From positions 1 through 64,000 of the forward strand of contig NZ_JADBEM010000001.1 of assembly GCF_014873875.1 (NCBI RefSeq): a stretch of DNA of 64,000 nucleotides, in the 5' to 3' direction. The stretch's first letter is position 1; each line of letters opens with the position of its first letter. Made by a program: the position numbers and the translations under genes. The DNA is from Actinopolymorpha pittospori (lineage in GTDB: Bacteria > Actinomycetota > Actinomycetes > Propionibacteriales > Actinopolymorphaceae). The notes under the pieces were generated by a model. The model ran no database searches. It saw nothing but the letters and a program-made list of their open reading frames with translations, and was not told the origin of the DNA. Positions 52,106 through 61,568 of the stretch are shown one piece after another.

Positions 52106-53059
52106 GTGACCGAGAACACAGCCGACCGAGCGCTCGCCATCGGCGAGGTGGCGCGGCTGACCGGTGTACCCGTTCGCACCATTCGCTTCTATTGCGAGGA
52201 AGGAGTCCTCGAGTACCGACGCAGTACGGGCGGGCACCGCAAGTTCGACCCCGCCGCCGTCGAGCGGCTCAGCCTTCTGCGGCGGCTACGAGGCCTCGGC
52301 CTGAGCCTGCCCGCCGTCACCGATGTCCTCACCGGCCGGCGCTCGGTCGCCGACGCGGTCGCCGCCGAACGCGCTTTGGTCGATGTCGAACTGGCCGCAC
52401 TGTCCTGGCGCCGCGCCTCGCTCCGCGCGGTCGAGGACGCCAACCCGGCCGAGCGGTCCGCACACCTCGACCTCCTCGCCGTGGTCCAGGACGGTCACGC
52501 CGTCTACGAAGCCCTCATGACCTGGCACCGACACCTCGTGGGTCCGCTCCCGCGCGAGATGGGCGAAGCACTCGCCGCCGTGATCGTGCCCGCCCCACCA
52601 GCCGACCCGACCCCGGCGCAGGTGGTCGCGTACGCCGAAATGGCCAGCCTGATATCGGATCGGTCCCTGGCCCGCCAGATTCGCACCGCGCCGCTGAACA
52701 AGGACCTGGTGGCCGAGGAGCGCGCGGCGCTTCTGGTCCGCGTCAGGGAAGCGTGCGACCTTGCCGCACCACTGCTGCTCGCTGGCCGCCAGCCCCGGCT
52801 CGGCCGTGCGGTCGACCATTTCGTGGAGGCGTACGCCGACGCTCGGCGCGTCCCGGACTCGCCGGTCTTTCGGCGGGACCTGGTGATCGGATCCGCCGCG
52901 TTTCGCCAGCCACGTGTTCGCCGTTACTGGGACCTCGTGACCGAGGTGAGCGGTGATCGAGCGCCCATCGGCGCGGCCCACGCGTGGTTGCTCGATGCGC
53001 TCGAAGGGGCGGTCGGATCCAGCCCCTCAGGCCTACGTCGTTCCGTCGGCTCGGTGTGA
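52106..53059 (+). CDS. MerR-family regulator with long helical C-terminus
   Basis: The roughly 317-residue regulator has a MerR helix-turn-helix (LAIGEVARLTGVPVRTIRFYCEEGVLEYRRSTGGHRKF). A dimerisation helix and a long, mostly helical effector region of unknown ligand follow. GTG at 52106, 11 bases after GGAGG, is preferred over ATG at 52088, which lacks a binding site. Its 3' end overlaps the convergent TetR gene by 27 bases. It is divergent from the SDR remnant. Confidence 0.8.
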   Translation: MTENTADRALAIGEVARLTGVPVRTIRFYCEEGVLEYRRSTGGHRKFDPAAVERLSLLRRLRGLGLSLPAVTDVLTGRRSVADAVAAERALVDVELAALSWRRASLRAVEDANPAERSAHLDLLAVVQDGHAVYEALMTWHRHLVGPLPREMGEALAAVIVPAPPADPTPAQVVAYAEMASLISDRSLARQIRTAPLNKDLVAEERAALLVRVREACDLAAPLLLAGRQPRLGRAVDHFVEAYADARRVPDSPVFRRDLVIGSAAFRQPRVRRYWDLVTEVSGDRAPIGAAHAWLLDALEGAVGSSPSGLRRSVGSV

Positions 53060-53722
53060 AGCGACTCGGGCTGGCTCCAGGAGTCCGCGCAGGACCCGTT
53101 CGAGGATGTCGGCGAACCGGTCCTCGCCCGTGCCGGCCGCGTCCAGGTTGAGCGCGGCGATGTGGGGATGGGTGCCGGCCTCGACGACGTGGGCGAGGTA
53201 GCGGTTGACGCCGGCGACGTGCGCGGTCTGTTCTGCGCGGGCGAAGGAGACGACGACGAGGGTCAGCACCGCGAACGCCTCGAGCTTGGTCTGGTCGTCG
53301 GCCGGGTGCTCGGCCAGGACGGACAGGACCCACTCGAGCACCTCGACGCCGGCCGGACCGAGGACGGGGCGGGTGGCGACAAGCTCGGTGAGCCAGGGGT
53401 GGCGGCGGTGGACCTCCCGCGCCCGCAGGCCGAGTTGGACGAGGTCGGCCAGCGGGTCCCCGGTCGGTGCGGGCAGCTCGTAGTCGGCGGCCGCGGAGTC
53501 GCCCATGAGGTCGAGCAGGTCGTCGCGTGAGGTGACGTAGCGATACAGCGAGCCGGCGCCGGTGCCGAGTTCGGCGGCGACCCGGCGCATGGAGACCGCG
53601 TCGAGGCCGTCCCGATCGGCCAGCGCGAGCGCGGCGGCGGTGATCTCCGCCCGGCTTCGTTGTGCGGGACGCCCGACGCCTCCACCTTCGGGCCGGAGCC
53701 AGATCACCTCGTCGCTCGCCAT
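53033..53722 (-). CDS. TetR-family regulator, divergent from a P450 gene
   Basis: The 229-residue repressor has the helix-turn-helix VSMRRVAAELGTGAGSLYRYVTSRDDLLDLM and a TetR_C-like domain (WLTELVATRPVLGPAGVEVLEWVLSVL). It is transcribed away from the cytochrome P450 gene, and repeats at 53753-53811 lie between them. It probably represses the P450 until a hydrophobic ligand binds. Confidence 0.87.
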   Translation of the reverse strand: MASDEVIWLRPEGGGVGRPAQRSRAEITAAALALADRDGLDAVSMRRVAAELGTGAGSLYRYVTSRDDLLDLMGDSAAADYELPAPTGDPLADLVQLGLRAREVHRRHPWLTELVATRPVLGPAGVEVLEWVLSVLAEHPADDQTKLEAFAVLTLVVVSFARAEQTAHVAGVNRYLAHVVEAGTHPHIAALNLDAAGTGEDRFADILERVLRGLLEPARVASHRADGTT

Positions 53723-53752
53723 CGACCTGCCGCGCCTCACTTCCGGAGCTCG

Positions 53753-53811
53753 TTTGCGAACAGCGTACCCAAAGGGTAGGTTCGCGTACGACGTTCGCGA
53801 ACGGCGTACGC
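53753..53811. promoter_or_regulatory. Duplicated operator between the TetR and P450 genes
   Basis: TTTGCGAACAGCGTACCC (53753-53770) and TTCGCGAACGGCGTACGC (53794-53811) are near-identical 18-base sites, 41 bases apart. The second includes the 12-bp palindrome CGTTCGCGAACG (53792-53803). Tandem sites on one helix face between divergent genes suit the TetR protein. Confidence 0.65.
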
Positions 53812-53830
53812 ATTAGCCGAAGAAGCCTCC

Positions 53831-55030
53831 ATGACCGCCACGGCTGACCTCGCACCCACCCTGTCCGACGAACCAGCCCTCCTCGACTGGCTCGCCGCCA
53901 TGCGACGCGACCACCCCGTGTGGCGCGACCGCTGGAAGATCTGGCACGTGTTCGGCCACGCCGACGTCCAGACCGTGCTGCGGGACACGACCACCTACTC
54001 CTCCGACGTCAACCGCGCGATCGAGGGTGCGCCGCCGGCGCGCGGAGTCATCACCCACATCGACCCGCCCGACCACCGCGCGCTGCGCGGCGTGGTCAGC
54101 GCCGCGTTCACCCCACGGACCGTCGCGGACCTGGAACCCCGCATCCGCGTCCTCGTCCGCGACCTGCTGGATGCGGCCGGGCAGCGCTTCGACCTCGTCG
54201 ACGCGCTCGCCTTCCCGCTCCCGGTCACCGTCATCGCCGAACTCCTCGGCCTCCCGGCGAGCGACCACGGCAGGTTCCGTGACTGGGCCGAGACGCTGTT
54301 CTCCGTCTCGATCGAGGACCCCACCGACCCCGGCATCGTCACCAAGATGGCCGCCGTGGTGCAGCCGATGACCAGCTACCTCGGCCAACGCGTGCGGGAA
54401 CGCCGAGCCGAGCCACGCGAGGATCTGATCTCGGCGCTGGTCACCGCCTCGGTGGAGGGCCGCGCCCTCGACGACGAGGAGGCCGCGAACTTCTCGATGG
54501 CGCTCCTGCTCGCCGGGCACATCACGACGACCGTCCTGCTGGGCGCGATCGTCCGTACGCTCGACGAGCACCCGCACCACTGGGCCGCCCTGGCCGCCGA
54601 CCCCGGCCTGGTGCCGGCCGTCGTGGAGGAGGTTCTGCGCTACCGGCCGCCGTTCTCCCAGCTGCAGCGCATCACCACGGCAGCGGTCGAACTCGGCGGC
54701 ATCACCATCCCGGCCGGAGCGATGGTCAACTGCTGGTTGCTCTCGGCCAACCGCGACCCACGCGCCCACGACGAGCCGGACGTGTTCGATCCGGGTCGCG
54801 GTGTCCGTGGGGCGGCGCAGCTCTCCTTCGGCCACGGCATCCACTTCTGCCTGGGCGCTCCCCTCGCCCGGCTGGAGGCACGCGTCACACTCGAGGAGAT
54901 CCTCGCGCGTGGGCAGCGGCTGGAGGTGGAGTACGACGAGACGGCGGCGAACGGTGGCCTGCTCCCCTTCGAACAGATCGTGCTCGGCACCCGCCGGTTG
55001 CCCGTCCGGGTGGTACCGATGGGGGTCTGA
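53831..55030 (+). CDS. Cytochrome P450
   Basis: The 399-residue soluble bacterial P450 shows the I-helix LLLAGHITTT (oxygen-activating Thr), the ExxR salt bridge in EEVLRYR and the heme-binding loop FGHGIHFCLGAPLAR with the Cys ligand near 339. It needs ferredoxin and a reductase, which are not adjacent. Regulated by the divergent TetR gene; substrate unknown. Confidence 0.92.
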   Translation: MTATADLAPTLSDEPALLDWLAAMRRDHPVWRDRWKIWHVFGHADVQTVLRDTTTYSSDVNRAIEGAPPARGVITHIDPPDHRALRGVVSAAFTPRTVADLEPRIRVLVRDLLDAAGQRFDLVDALAFPLPVTVIAELLGLPASDHGRFRDWAETLFSVSIEDPTDPGIVTKMAAVVQPMTSYLGQRVRERRAEPREDLISALVTASVEGRALDDEEAANFSMALLLAGHITTTVLLGAIVRTLDEHPHHWAALAADPGLVPAVVEEVLRYRPPFSQLQRITTAAVELGGITIPAGAMVNCWLLSANRDPRAHDEPDVFDPGRGVRGAAQLSFGHGIHFCLGAPLARLEARVTLEEILARGQRLEVEYDETAANGGLLPFEQIVLGTRRLPVRVVPMGV

Positions 55031-55088
55031 GCGGGCCCTGGTGATGTTCGTTGGTTCGCCATGTCGACGAGCCAACGGTGGCATCGCT

Positions 55089-57007
55089 TCAGATGTCGCC
55101 CCCGAAGGCCTCCATAGCGGTGTACAGCGCCTCCAGCCGCGCGCCGTAGCGCTCCTGGAGCTTGTGGCGCACGGGTTTCCTCACGTCCGTCGCCAGACCG
55201 TTCTGGGGCGTGAACGGCTCGGTCTCAAGCAGGAATGCCTGGGGGATTTCGTACGCGTGGAGGTCGGCTTCCGCTGCGAGTCGCCAGATGGACCAGGCGA
55301 TCCGCGGCCTGAGCACCGCCGGATCTCCACCGACCGACTCGACCGCCTCCTGGGCGGGAACGACGACGGCAAGAAGGTAGGACTGATCGCTGGTGCCGTA
55401 GACGAAGATCTGCTGGATCACCTCTGACGTCGAGAACAGGCCCTCCAGTCGCGACGGAGCAACGGACTCGCCCCGCGAGAGTTTCACAACGTTCTTGACA
55501 CGGTCGACGTAAACCAGTTCGTCCGGAGCGATCTCGGCAATGACGTCGCCGGTGTGGAAGTAGCCGTCCTCGTCGAACACCTCGGCGGTGGCATCGGGCC
55601 GGTTGTAGTAGCCGGGCACCACGGACTCGGATCTGAGCAGGAGTTCGCCCCGCGGGTGGGGGAGATCGATGCGAGAGTAGCCCAGGTCCGGCAGATCAAG
55701 GAGCTTGTAATCGAGCACGGGCGGCCGAATCGGTCGGTGGTCGATCATGAAACCACCGCCCTCTGACGAGCCGTAGGCGTCGTGCAGCGGGAGGTCGAGG
55801 ACGGACTCCATGAACTCCACCATCCTGGCCGGCAGCGGCGCCGCCCCGAACGCCGCCCACACGATGCGGCCGCCGAGGAAACGTTCGCGCATCTCGGCCC
55901 GCACGGCGGACTCCAGTGCGACCCGGTCGTCGACGTGGGCCGACAGACGGCGTAACTCGTTCTGGAACTGCTGGTAAACCAGGTCACATATGCGCGGCAC
56001 CACCATCAACTCGGTGGGTCGCACGAGCGCGATGTCCTCCAACAGGGTGGACAGGTCACTCTGTCCGACGAAGTTGACGGTGCCACCCTTCATCAGGGCC
56101 CCGAAAAGGAGTGCGCGGCCCATGCCGTGGCACAGCGGTGTGCAGCTGAGCTGGATGAATGCGTGGCCCTCGACCCTCGGAAAATACCCGTGCATCATCC
56201 ACATGGTCACCCGGTCGGTGAACATCACCCCTTTGGGCCTGCCGGTACTTCCGGAGGTGTAGAGAAGGCATGACAGCCGGTCTGGGTTCGCCGCCGGCAG
56301 CGGCGGTGGTTCCAGTGCCCGACTCGCTCGAGGACCTCGGCGAGAGTGACGAGCTCGATGTCACGGCCGGACTCACTTATCGTGAGGCGGGCCGCGTCCA
56401 GCCGCTCCCGGTGGTCGTCGACCTCCGGGTGGTGGTCGAACACGAGCACGCGTCGTACTGTGGCGCTACCCACGGCCAGGTCGACGACGTTGTGCAACAA
56501 CTCCGTGGACGACGCGATGAGACGGGGGCCCGCCTCCTCGACGACCGGTCGCATGTTGGCGACGGACGCGCTGGTCTGCAACGGCAGGGCGGTGGCGCCC
56601 AACCGCGTACACGCGATATCCACTGTCAGGAGGTCTACGCTGTTGGTGCCGAGTAGGGCGACAACATCACCGTCGCCTATCGCGCACTGCTCGCAATGAT
56701 GGAACTCCGCCGCGACCGCGTCCGTACGAGCACCGAACTCCTGATAACTGACCGTCTCGAAACGGGGCAGCAGGCGGCGTGAAGTACGCCCCCTTGAGTC
56801 GGTGACCGCGATCGCGGCGCGCTCGCCCAGTGCGGGGCGGTCAGCGTATCCCTCGATCGCCGTCCTGATGGTCGTCGCGACGCTCAACCCCGGCCGCGCG
56901 AGCGCCGCTGTGACCACCGGGTCCGGCTGGGCATCGAGAATCTGCTGGTCACGCTCACACAGAACGGCAAGAGCGCGCCGCTCCCGCTCGTCAGAACTGA
57001 TATCCAT
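55089..57007 (-). pseudogene. Carboxylic acid reductase-like adenylation domain, frameshifted
   Basis: From ATG 57007 the protein matches, from memory, the N-terminal adenylation domain of carboxylic acid reductases: ATTIRTAIEGYADRPALGER, LLPRFETVSYQEFGARTDAVA, VFDHHPEVDDHRERL. The frame breaks near 56315-56322. Adding one base, for example a lost G in a GGG run, joins it to LLYTSGSTGRPKGVMFTDRVT and on to YFHTGDVIAEIAPDELVYVDR. The restored protein has 639 residues and ends at the end of the adenylation domain, without the carrier and reductase domains of true CARs (about 1170 residues). It would act as an acyl-AMP or acyl-CoA ligase. Confidence 0.78.
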
Positions 57008-57463
57008 GAAACAAGCATTTCCGATGTAACGAGCTCCTACGGCAAGTGGACGCCAGTGATGTGCTGTTGGACAACGACTCGGCGCTCGGCTGTGCCGTAT
57101 TGCTGAGGTCGCATTGACTTTTATTCCTTCACACAGGAGAGACCACGGGCAGGGCCGAGCACCAGGGATAGTCCAATGGGTGGACGTTCCTCGCTGGCTG
57201 CACAGTATGAGTTCCTGTGTGGAAGCACGGGGCCGTGCACATTTCAAGGCTGCGATGTCGTTGAGGAACTGATCGCAGCGCAAAAAGCATCGTTGTCCGC
57301 GCGTTGACGGACTCGACCGCCCCTCATTGCTTGGCGGGGGGACGAGCTGACGCGCATACGGTCTTGCCGATCTTCGTTCGCGTCCCGCCCTGCCACTTGG
57401 CTGAGCAACGCCTGCGATGATGCTCGTGAGACAGGGGCAGCGATCAGGAAGGGTTGGGCCGGT
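57008..57463. other. Intergenic region between the adenylation-domain gene and the epimerase gene
   Basis: About 455 bases of somewhat lower GC. A TTGACT...-like box lies near 57115, but no paired -10 is clear. No gene, RNA or repeat was recognised. It should hold both divergent promoters. Confidence 0.4.
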
Positions 57464-58306
57464 TTGAGGATTCTCGTCGCGGGTGGTTCTGGCGTCCTGG
57501 GTACACGGGTGGTGAACCGGCTCGTTCGCGCGGGGCACGAGGTGTGCGCAACGACCCGGCGCGCCGACCGGGAACCCCTGGTCACGGCGTCCGGGGCCAA
57601 ACCCGTCGTGATGGACGCGCTGGTCGCGGACGACGTCACCCGCGCGGTCGAGGTGTCCGCACCGGACGTGATCATTCACGAGCTGACCGACCTCGCGAGC
57701 CTGGACTTCGCCGGCAACGCCCGGCTCCGCGTCGAGGGGACCGCCAACCTCGCGGCCGCCGCGGCCGCGCACGGCGTGGAGCACCTGGTCGCGCAGAGCA
57801 TCGCCTGGGTGTACGAACCAGGTGAGGGGCCAGCCGAAGAGACGGCCCCGTTGGCCCGCACCGCGGACGGCGCCGCGGCGTTCCCCTCCGTCGAGGCGCT
57901 GGAGGAAGCGGTACTCGGCCTGCGGAACGGGGTGGTCCTGCGATACGGCCTGCTGTACGGGCCGGACACCTGGTACGCCCCCGACGGAGACGCCTACCGC
58001 CGCGCCGCCGAAGGTGAGGTCGTCGCCACCACGGCGTGGACGAGCTTCGTCCACGTGGACGATGCCGCCGAAGCAACGGTGGACGCGCTCACCTGGCCGG
58101 CCGGCGTCGTCAACGTCGTCGACGACGCACCCGCCCACGTGGAGGAGTGGGGACCGCGACTCGTCGCATTCGCGGGCGGCTCGGTCCGATCGATCTCGGC
58201 GCGCGCGGAAGGGCGGACGGCGAGCAACGCCCGGGCGAGGTCGCTGGGCTGGACGCCGCGCCACCCGTCCTGGCGTGACTCCTGGCTCGAGGAGTTCGGC
58301 GCCTGA
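57464..58306 (+). CDS. NAD-dependent epimerase/dehydratase-family protein
   Basis: The 280-residue extended-SDR-type protein shows the cofactor motif ILVAGGSGVLGTRVV and VVLRYGLLYGPDTWY. The usual YxxxK is not evident: the Ser...Tyr region reads AQSIAWVYEPGEG, so it may bind NADP without classical SDR catalysis, as in atypical family members. Start is TTG at 57464. Confidence 0.8.
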   Translation: MRILVAGGSGVLGTRVVNRLVRAGHEVCATTRRADREPLVTASGAKPVVMDALVADDVTRAVEVSAPDVIIHELTDLASLDFAGNARLRVEGTANLAAAAAAHGVEHLVAQSIAWVYEPGEGPAEETAPLARTADGAAAFPSVEALEEAVLGLRNGVVLRYGLLYGPDTWYAPDGDAYRRAAEGEVVATTAWTSFVHVDDAAEATVDALTWPAGVVNVVDDAPAHVEEWGPRLVAFAGGSVRSISARAEGRTASNARARSLGWTPRHPSWRDSWLEEFGA

Positions 58307-58377
58307 TGCGGCCACGACCTTCTCCGCAGAAAATGTCGCTGGGTTGTGTCATCGAAGCGAGGAGGACCACCGTGTAG

Positions 58378-59400
58378 GTGGTGATGTCCTTCCACGATGC
58401 CTTCACCCCGTTGCTGTCACGCAGCAGGCGGCTCGCGTATCGGCTGCTGGGCGACGACGATGCTGCCCGTGACGTCGCGTGCGAGGCGCTGGCACGGCTG
58501 CTCGAACACTGGGACAGTCTCGGCCACGATCTCGATCACTGCACGGCCTGGACCCTGCGGGTAACTCGCAACCTGGCGGTCGACGTTCTGCGGAGGCGTG
58601 CGCGGGAGCGCGAACTGTCAGAGCCGGTCCTACACGTCGCCGACACCGGCTCGGAGTTACTCCTTCGCATGGCCATCCTCGACGCGGTACGCGGCCTCCC
58701 CGAACGCCAGCGACGGGTCATCGCGCTGCGGTACCTGCTCGACCAGAGCCAGGCCGATGTCGCTCGCGCGTTGGGCGTGACCCCCGGGACCGTGGCGACG
58801 CATGCCAGCAGAGCTCTGAGCAGTCTGCGGGCGGCGTTGGAGAAGTCCGGCATCAGGCCCTACCCGCCGAGGGAACGAACGGAGCGAAGTGCTGTGAAAG
58901 TCACCTCCATGGAACAGGTCGTTGGGCTCATCGGCACCGATCAGCCCGTCACCGCCCACATCACCGGACGCCAGGCACCGTTGGTCTTCATCGCCGACAT
59001 CGGCGTACCCGCCGTCTACCGGCCGCGGGGGCAACGCCCACCACGCTGGGGAGAGAAGTCGCCGGACACCCTCATCGGAGCGGAGTTCGACTGTGTCGTG
59101 CTCGATGTGGACGACGAGTACCACCCGGTCATCACCGACGCACTGACCGGCGAGGCCGCCGAACGGTTCAACCGGCGTCAGGAGGAGGTGTCCGAGCTGC
59201 GAGTCGGCCAGCGTTTCACCGGCCGTGTCGCGCAGGTCCTCCGCTTCGGAGCCCTCGTGGACTTCGCGAACCTGCGTGGTCTCATCCACGTCTCCGATCT
59301 CGACCCGGCCGTCCCACTCACGTCCGGCCAGGCCGTTCAAGTCGAGGTCAGCCGGATCGACCCGAGACTCGCCCGCGTCAACTTACGCATCGCGCAGTGA
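58378..59400 (+). CDS. ECF sigma factor fused to two C-terminal S1-like domains (copy B)
   Basis: The 340-residue protein has the same order as copy A at 46405. Sigma region 2 (LAYRLLGDDDAARDVACEALA, TLRVTRNLAVDVLRRRARE) is at about 20-75 and region 4 (LPERQRRVIALRYLLDQSQAD, LGVTPGTVATHASRAL) at about 107-150. A degenerate S1 barrel follows at about 189-255 (PVTAHITGRQAPLVFIADIG), then a clearer one at about 275-340 (GRVAQVLRFGALVDFANLRG, LIHVSDLD). The two copies align end to end but are clearly diverged. Start GTG 58378 or ATG 58384; AGGTGG and GGAGG lie upstream. Confidence 0.85.
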   Translation: MVMSFHDAFTPLLSRSRRLAYRLLGDDDAARDVACEALARLLEHWDSLGHDLDHCTAWTLRVTRNLAVDVLRRRARERELSEPVLHVADTGSELLLRMAILDAVRGLPERQRRVIALRYLLDQSQADVARALGVTPGTVATHASRALSSLRAALEKSGIRPYPPRERTERSAVKVTSMEQVVGLIGTDQPVTAHITGRQAPLVFIADIGVPAVYRPRGQRPPRWGEKSPDTLIGAEFDCVVLDVDDEYHPVITDALTGEAAERFNRRQEEVSELRVGQRFTGRVAQVLRFGALVDFANLRGLIHVSDLDPAVPLTSGQAVQVEVSRIDPRLARVNLRIAQ

Positions 59401-59426
59401 TCGCCGGAGGATCCAGAAGGGTGCGA

Positions 59427-59467
59427 GATCGGCCGCCACACGGGGGCAGAGAGCGTGGCGGCCGATC
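59427..59467. terminator. 13-bp perfect hairpin between convergent genes
   Basis: GATCGGCCGCCAC (59427-59439) pairs with GTGGCGGCCGATC (59455-59467) across a 15-base loop, between the stops of the ECF-S1 gene and the isochorismatase gene. Confidence 0.75.
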
Positions 59468-59523
59468 CGCGTCCAGGGGGCGACCGGCGTCGACAGTGCG
59501 GGGTCAGCCCAGGTATCGGGGGT

Positions 59524-60117
59524 TCAGGCGGACAGGAGGCTGCGGAACTCCGCGGTGTCGATCACGTACGCGCTCCGTGCGAAGACCTTGTTGACAAGGA
59601 CGTCGTGGACCTCGGGGTCGGAGTCGGCGACACCGTCGGAGAGCACGAACAACCGGTAGTCCTTGTCGGCCGCGTCGGTCAGGGTCGACAGGACCACGCC
59701 GCTGGTCGCGACGCCGGACAGGACCAGCGTGTCGATACCGCGCTCCCGCAGCTGCTGGTCCAGGTCGGTGGTGGACATTCCGCCGATCCGCACCTTGCGG
59801 ACGACGATGTCGCCGGACTGCGGTGTCAACTTCTCGTGGACAGCGCTCACGGCGTCGTCGCTCTGCAGCACTCTTGCCTTGCCCAGCTGGGAGAAGGCCT
59901 TGTTCGTCTCGGGAATCGCCGCGTAGTCGGCGTCCTCGAAGGCCACCCGGACGTAGCCGATCGTTCCACCCTTGGCCCGTACGGCGGCGATCGTGTCGGC
60001 CGTGCGGTCCAGGAGGGCGTCGGCGTCGGGGAGGGATCCGACGATCGCGGGCTGGAAGTCCATCACGAGCAGGGCCGTGCGCTGAGCATCGATGCTCGGA
60101 AGGGACGTGCTGGTCAC
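59524..60117 (-). CDS. Isochorismatase-family hydrolase
   Basis: The 197-residue cysteine-hydrolase-fold protein shows the N-terminal Asp (LLVMDFQ) and a catalytic Lys region (DIVVRKVRIGGMSTTDLDQQL). The usual nucleophile motif reads GVATSGVVLST, without Cys at the expected place, as in EntB-type isochorismatases that do not use a thiol. Last gene of the marR-MFS operon; its ATG overlaps the MFS stop (ATGA). Substrate unknown. Confidence 0.85.
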   Translation of the reverse strand: MTSTSLPSIDAQRTALLVMDFQPAIVGSLPDADALLDRTADTIAAVRAKGGTIGYVRVAFEDADYAAIPETNKAFSQLGKARVLQSDDAVSAVHEKLTPQSGDIVVRKVRIGGMSTTDLDQQLRERGIDTLVLSGVATSGVVLSTLTDAADKDYRLFVLSDGVADSDPEVHDVLVNKVFARSAYVIDTAEFRSLLSA

Positions 60118-61568
60118 GTTGCTTCTCCTTGCGGTTGGTTGAGCTCCGTGGGCCGGCGGTCGTCGCCGACCGTGGAGCGGAGGGGGTTTCGCAGCGCCCG
60201 GTCGGTGAGGACCATCACCAGGACGACGACGCTGACGGCGATGAGGACGAGGGCGATGCTGTGCAACCCCCTGTCGGTGACGTTGTCCTTGAAGACGATG
60301 CCGGTCAGCGTCGAGGACGCGATGGAGCCGACGTAGCCGAACGTGCGGAACAGCCCGGACGCGGTGCCGACCCGGGTGATCGGGACCTGGGTGTAGAGGG
60401 CGGTCTGGTTACCGATGGACGTCGTACCGACGGTGATCCCGAAGACCAGCGTGACCGCCACGATCGCGATGACCGGCGCGTCCACCCCGAGGAACAGCAT
60501 CCCGGCCGACCCCGCCATGAAGGACAGCGCTGAGACGATGAGCGCCTCGCGGACGAGGTTTCGGCGGGCGATGGGCCGGGTCACGAGGACGGCGAGGGCA
60601 CTCATCGGCAGCACCAGCAGGCCCGCCTGCTCCGCGGAGACTCCCCGCCCGGCCTCCAGCCACTGCGTGACGCCGTACATCACGGTGTAGACGCCGAGCT
60701 GGGTCAGCCCCTGGCGCAGGTAGGTGCGGGTCAGTGCGAGGTTGGAGGCGAGGAGCCGTACGTCGAGGAAGGGCGCGGCTGCCCGCAACTCCCAGTTGAC
60801 GAGGGCCACGGCCAGAACGACCGCGACGACCAGCGCCACCCAGTTCACGTCCGGAAGTGAGAGCAGGAAGACGAGCAGGGCGGCCATCGCGCCGCCGAAG
60901 CCGAGGATCCCGGCGACGTCGATGCGGGTGACGATGTCTCGGAGGCCGCGATGGTGGACGGCACCGTCACGGGGAATCCAGGCCAGCGTCATCGCGAGGG
61001 TCACGAGGGTGACAGGAATGTTGATCAGGAACGTCGCACGCCAGCCGGCCGTCCCGACCAGGATCCCGCCGATCGGTAGTCCGAGCGCGAGTGTCGCCTG
61101 TCCGGCGATTGACAGCGCGCCGAGGACGCTGCCGGGCGGTGCCTGCAGGTGGGCCGCGGCGGCGCGGCGCCGGATCATCAGCATGGCGGTCGGGTAGCCG
61201 GCCGAGGTGCCGATGCCGATCAGGACGCGGGACACCACCAGGGTGGGGATGTTCTGGCTCAGCGAGCCGAGGACGCCACCGATGAGGACGAGGGTGGCGC
61301 CGGTCAGGAAGGTTCTGCGGGGGCCGAACTCCTCCGCGATCTTTCCGGCCGTTGGTTGGGCGATGGCGCTGGCCAGGTAGAGGGAGACCAGGAGGACGGC
61401 GGTACGGCCGACCGAGACGTGGAACGACAGTGCGATCGGGGCCAGCGCGGTCGCGATCAGGGAACTGTTGATCGGGTTGAGGGCGGAGCCCATGAGTAGC
61501 GGTGCGGTGAATCTCCACGAGAACGGGTGGGCTCCCGCTTGCCCCGTCTCGGCTTCTTGGGCGTTCAG
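60114..61568 (-). CDS. MFS transporter (drug-efflux type)
   Basis: The roughly 484-residue membrane protein has 12-14 spans and MFS signatures (GKIAEEFGPRRTFLTGATLVLIGG between spans 2 and 3, GWRATFLINIPVTLV). No ATG, GTG or TTG is available near the MarR stop. CTG at 61568 lies five bases after GGGGAG and overlaps the marR TGA (CTGA), so a CTG start is likely. Regulated by the MarR protein encoded upstream. Confidence 0.85.
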   Translation of the reverse strand: MNAQEAETGQAGAHPFSWRFTAPLLMGSALNPINSSLIATALAPIALSFHVSVGRTAVLLVSLYLASAIAQPTAGKIAEEFGPRRTFLTGATLVLIGGVLGSLSQNIPTLVVSRVLIGIGTSAGYPTAMLMIRRRAAAAHLQAPPGSVLGALSIAGQATLALGLPIGGILVGTAGWRATFLINIPVTLVTLAMTLAWIPRDGAVHHRGLRDIVTRIDVAGILGFGGAMAALLVFLLSLPDVNWVALVVAVVLAVALVNWELRAAAPFLDVRLLASNLALTRTYLRQGLTQLGVYTVMYGVTQWLEAGRGVSAEQAGLLVLPMSALAVLVTRPIARRNLVREALIVSALSFMAGSAGMLFLGVDAPVIAIVAVTLVFGITVGTTSIGNQTALYTQVPITRVGTASGLFRTFGYVGSIASSTLTGIVFKDNVTDRGLHSIALVLIAVSVVVLVMVLTDRALRNPLRSTVGDDRRPTELNQPQGEAT

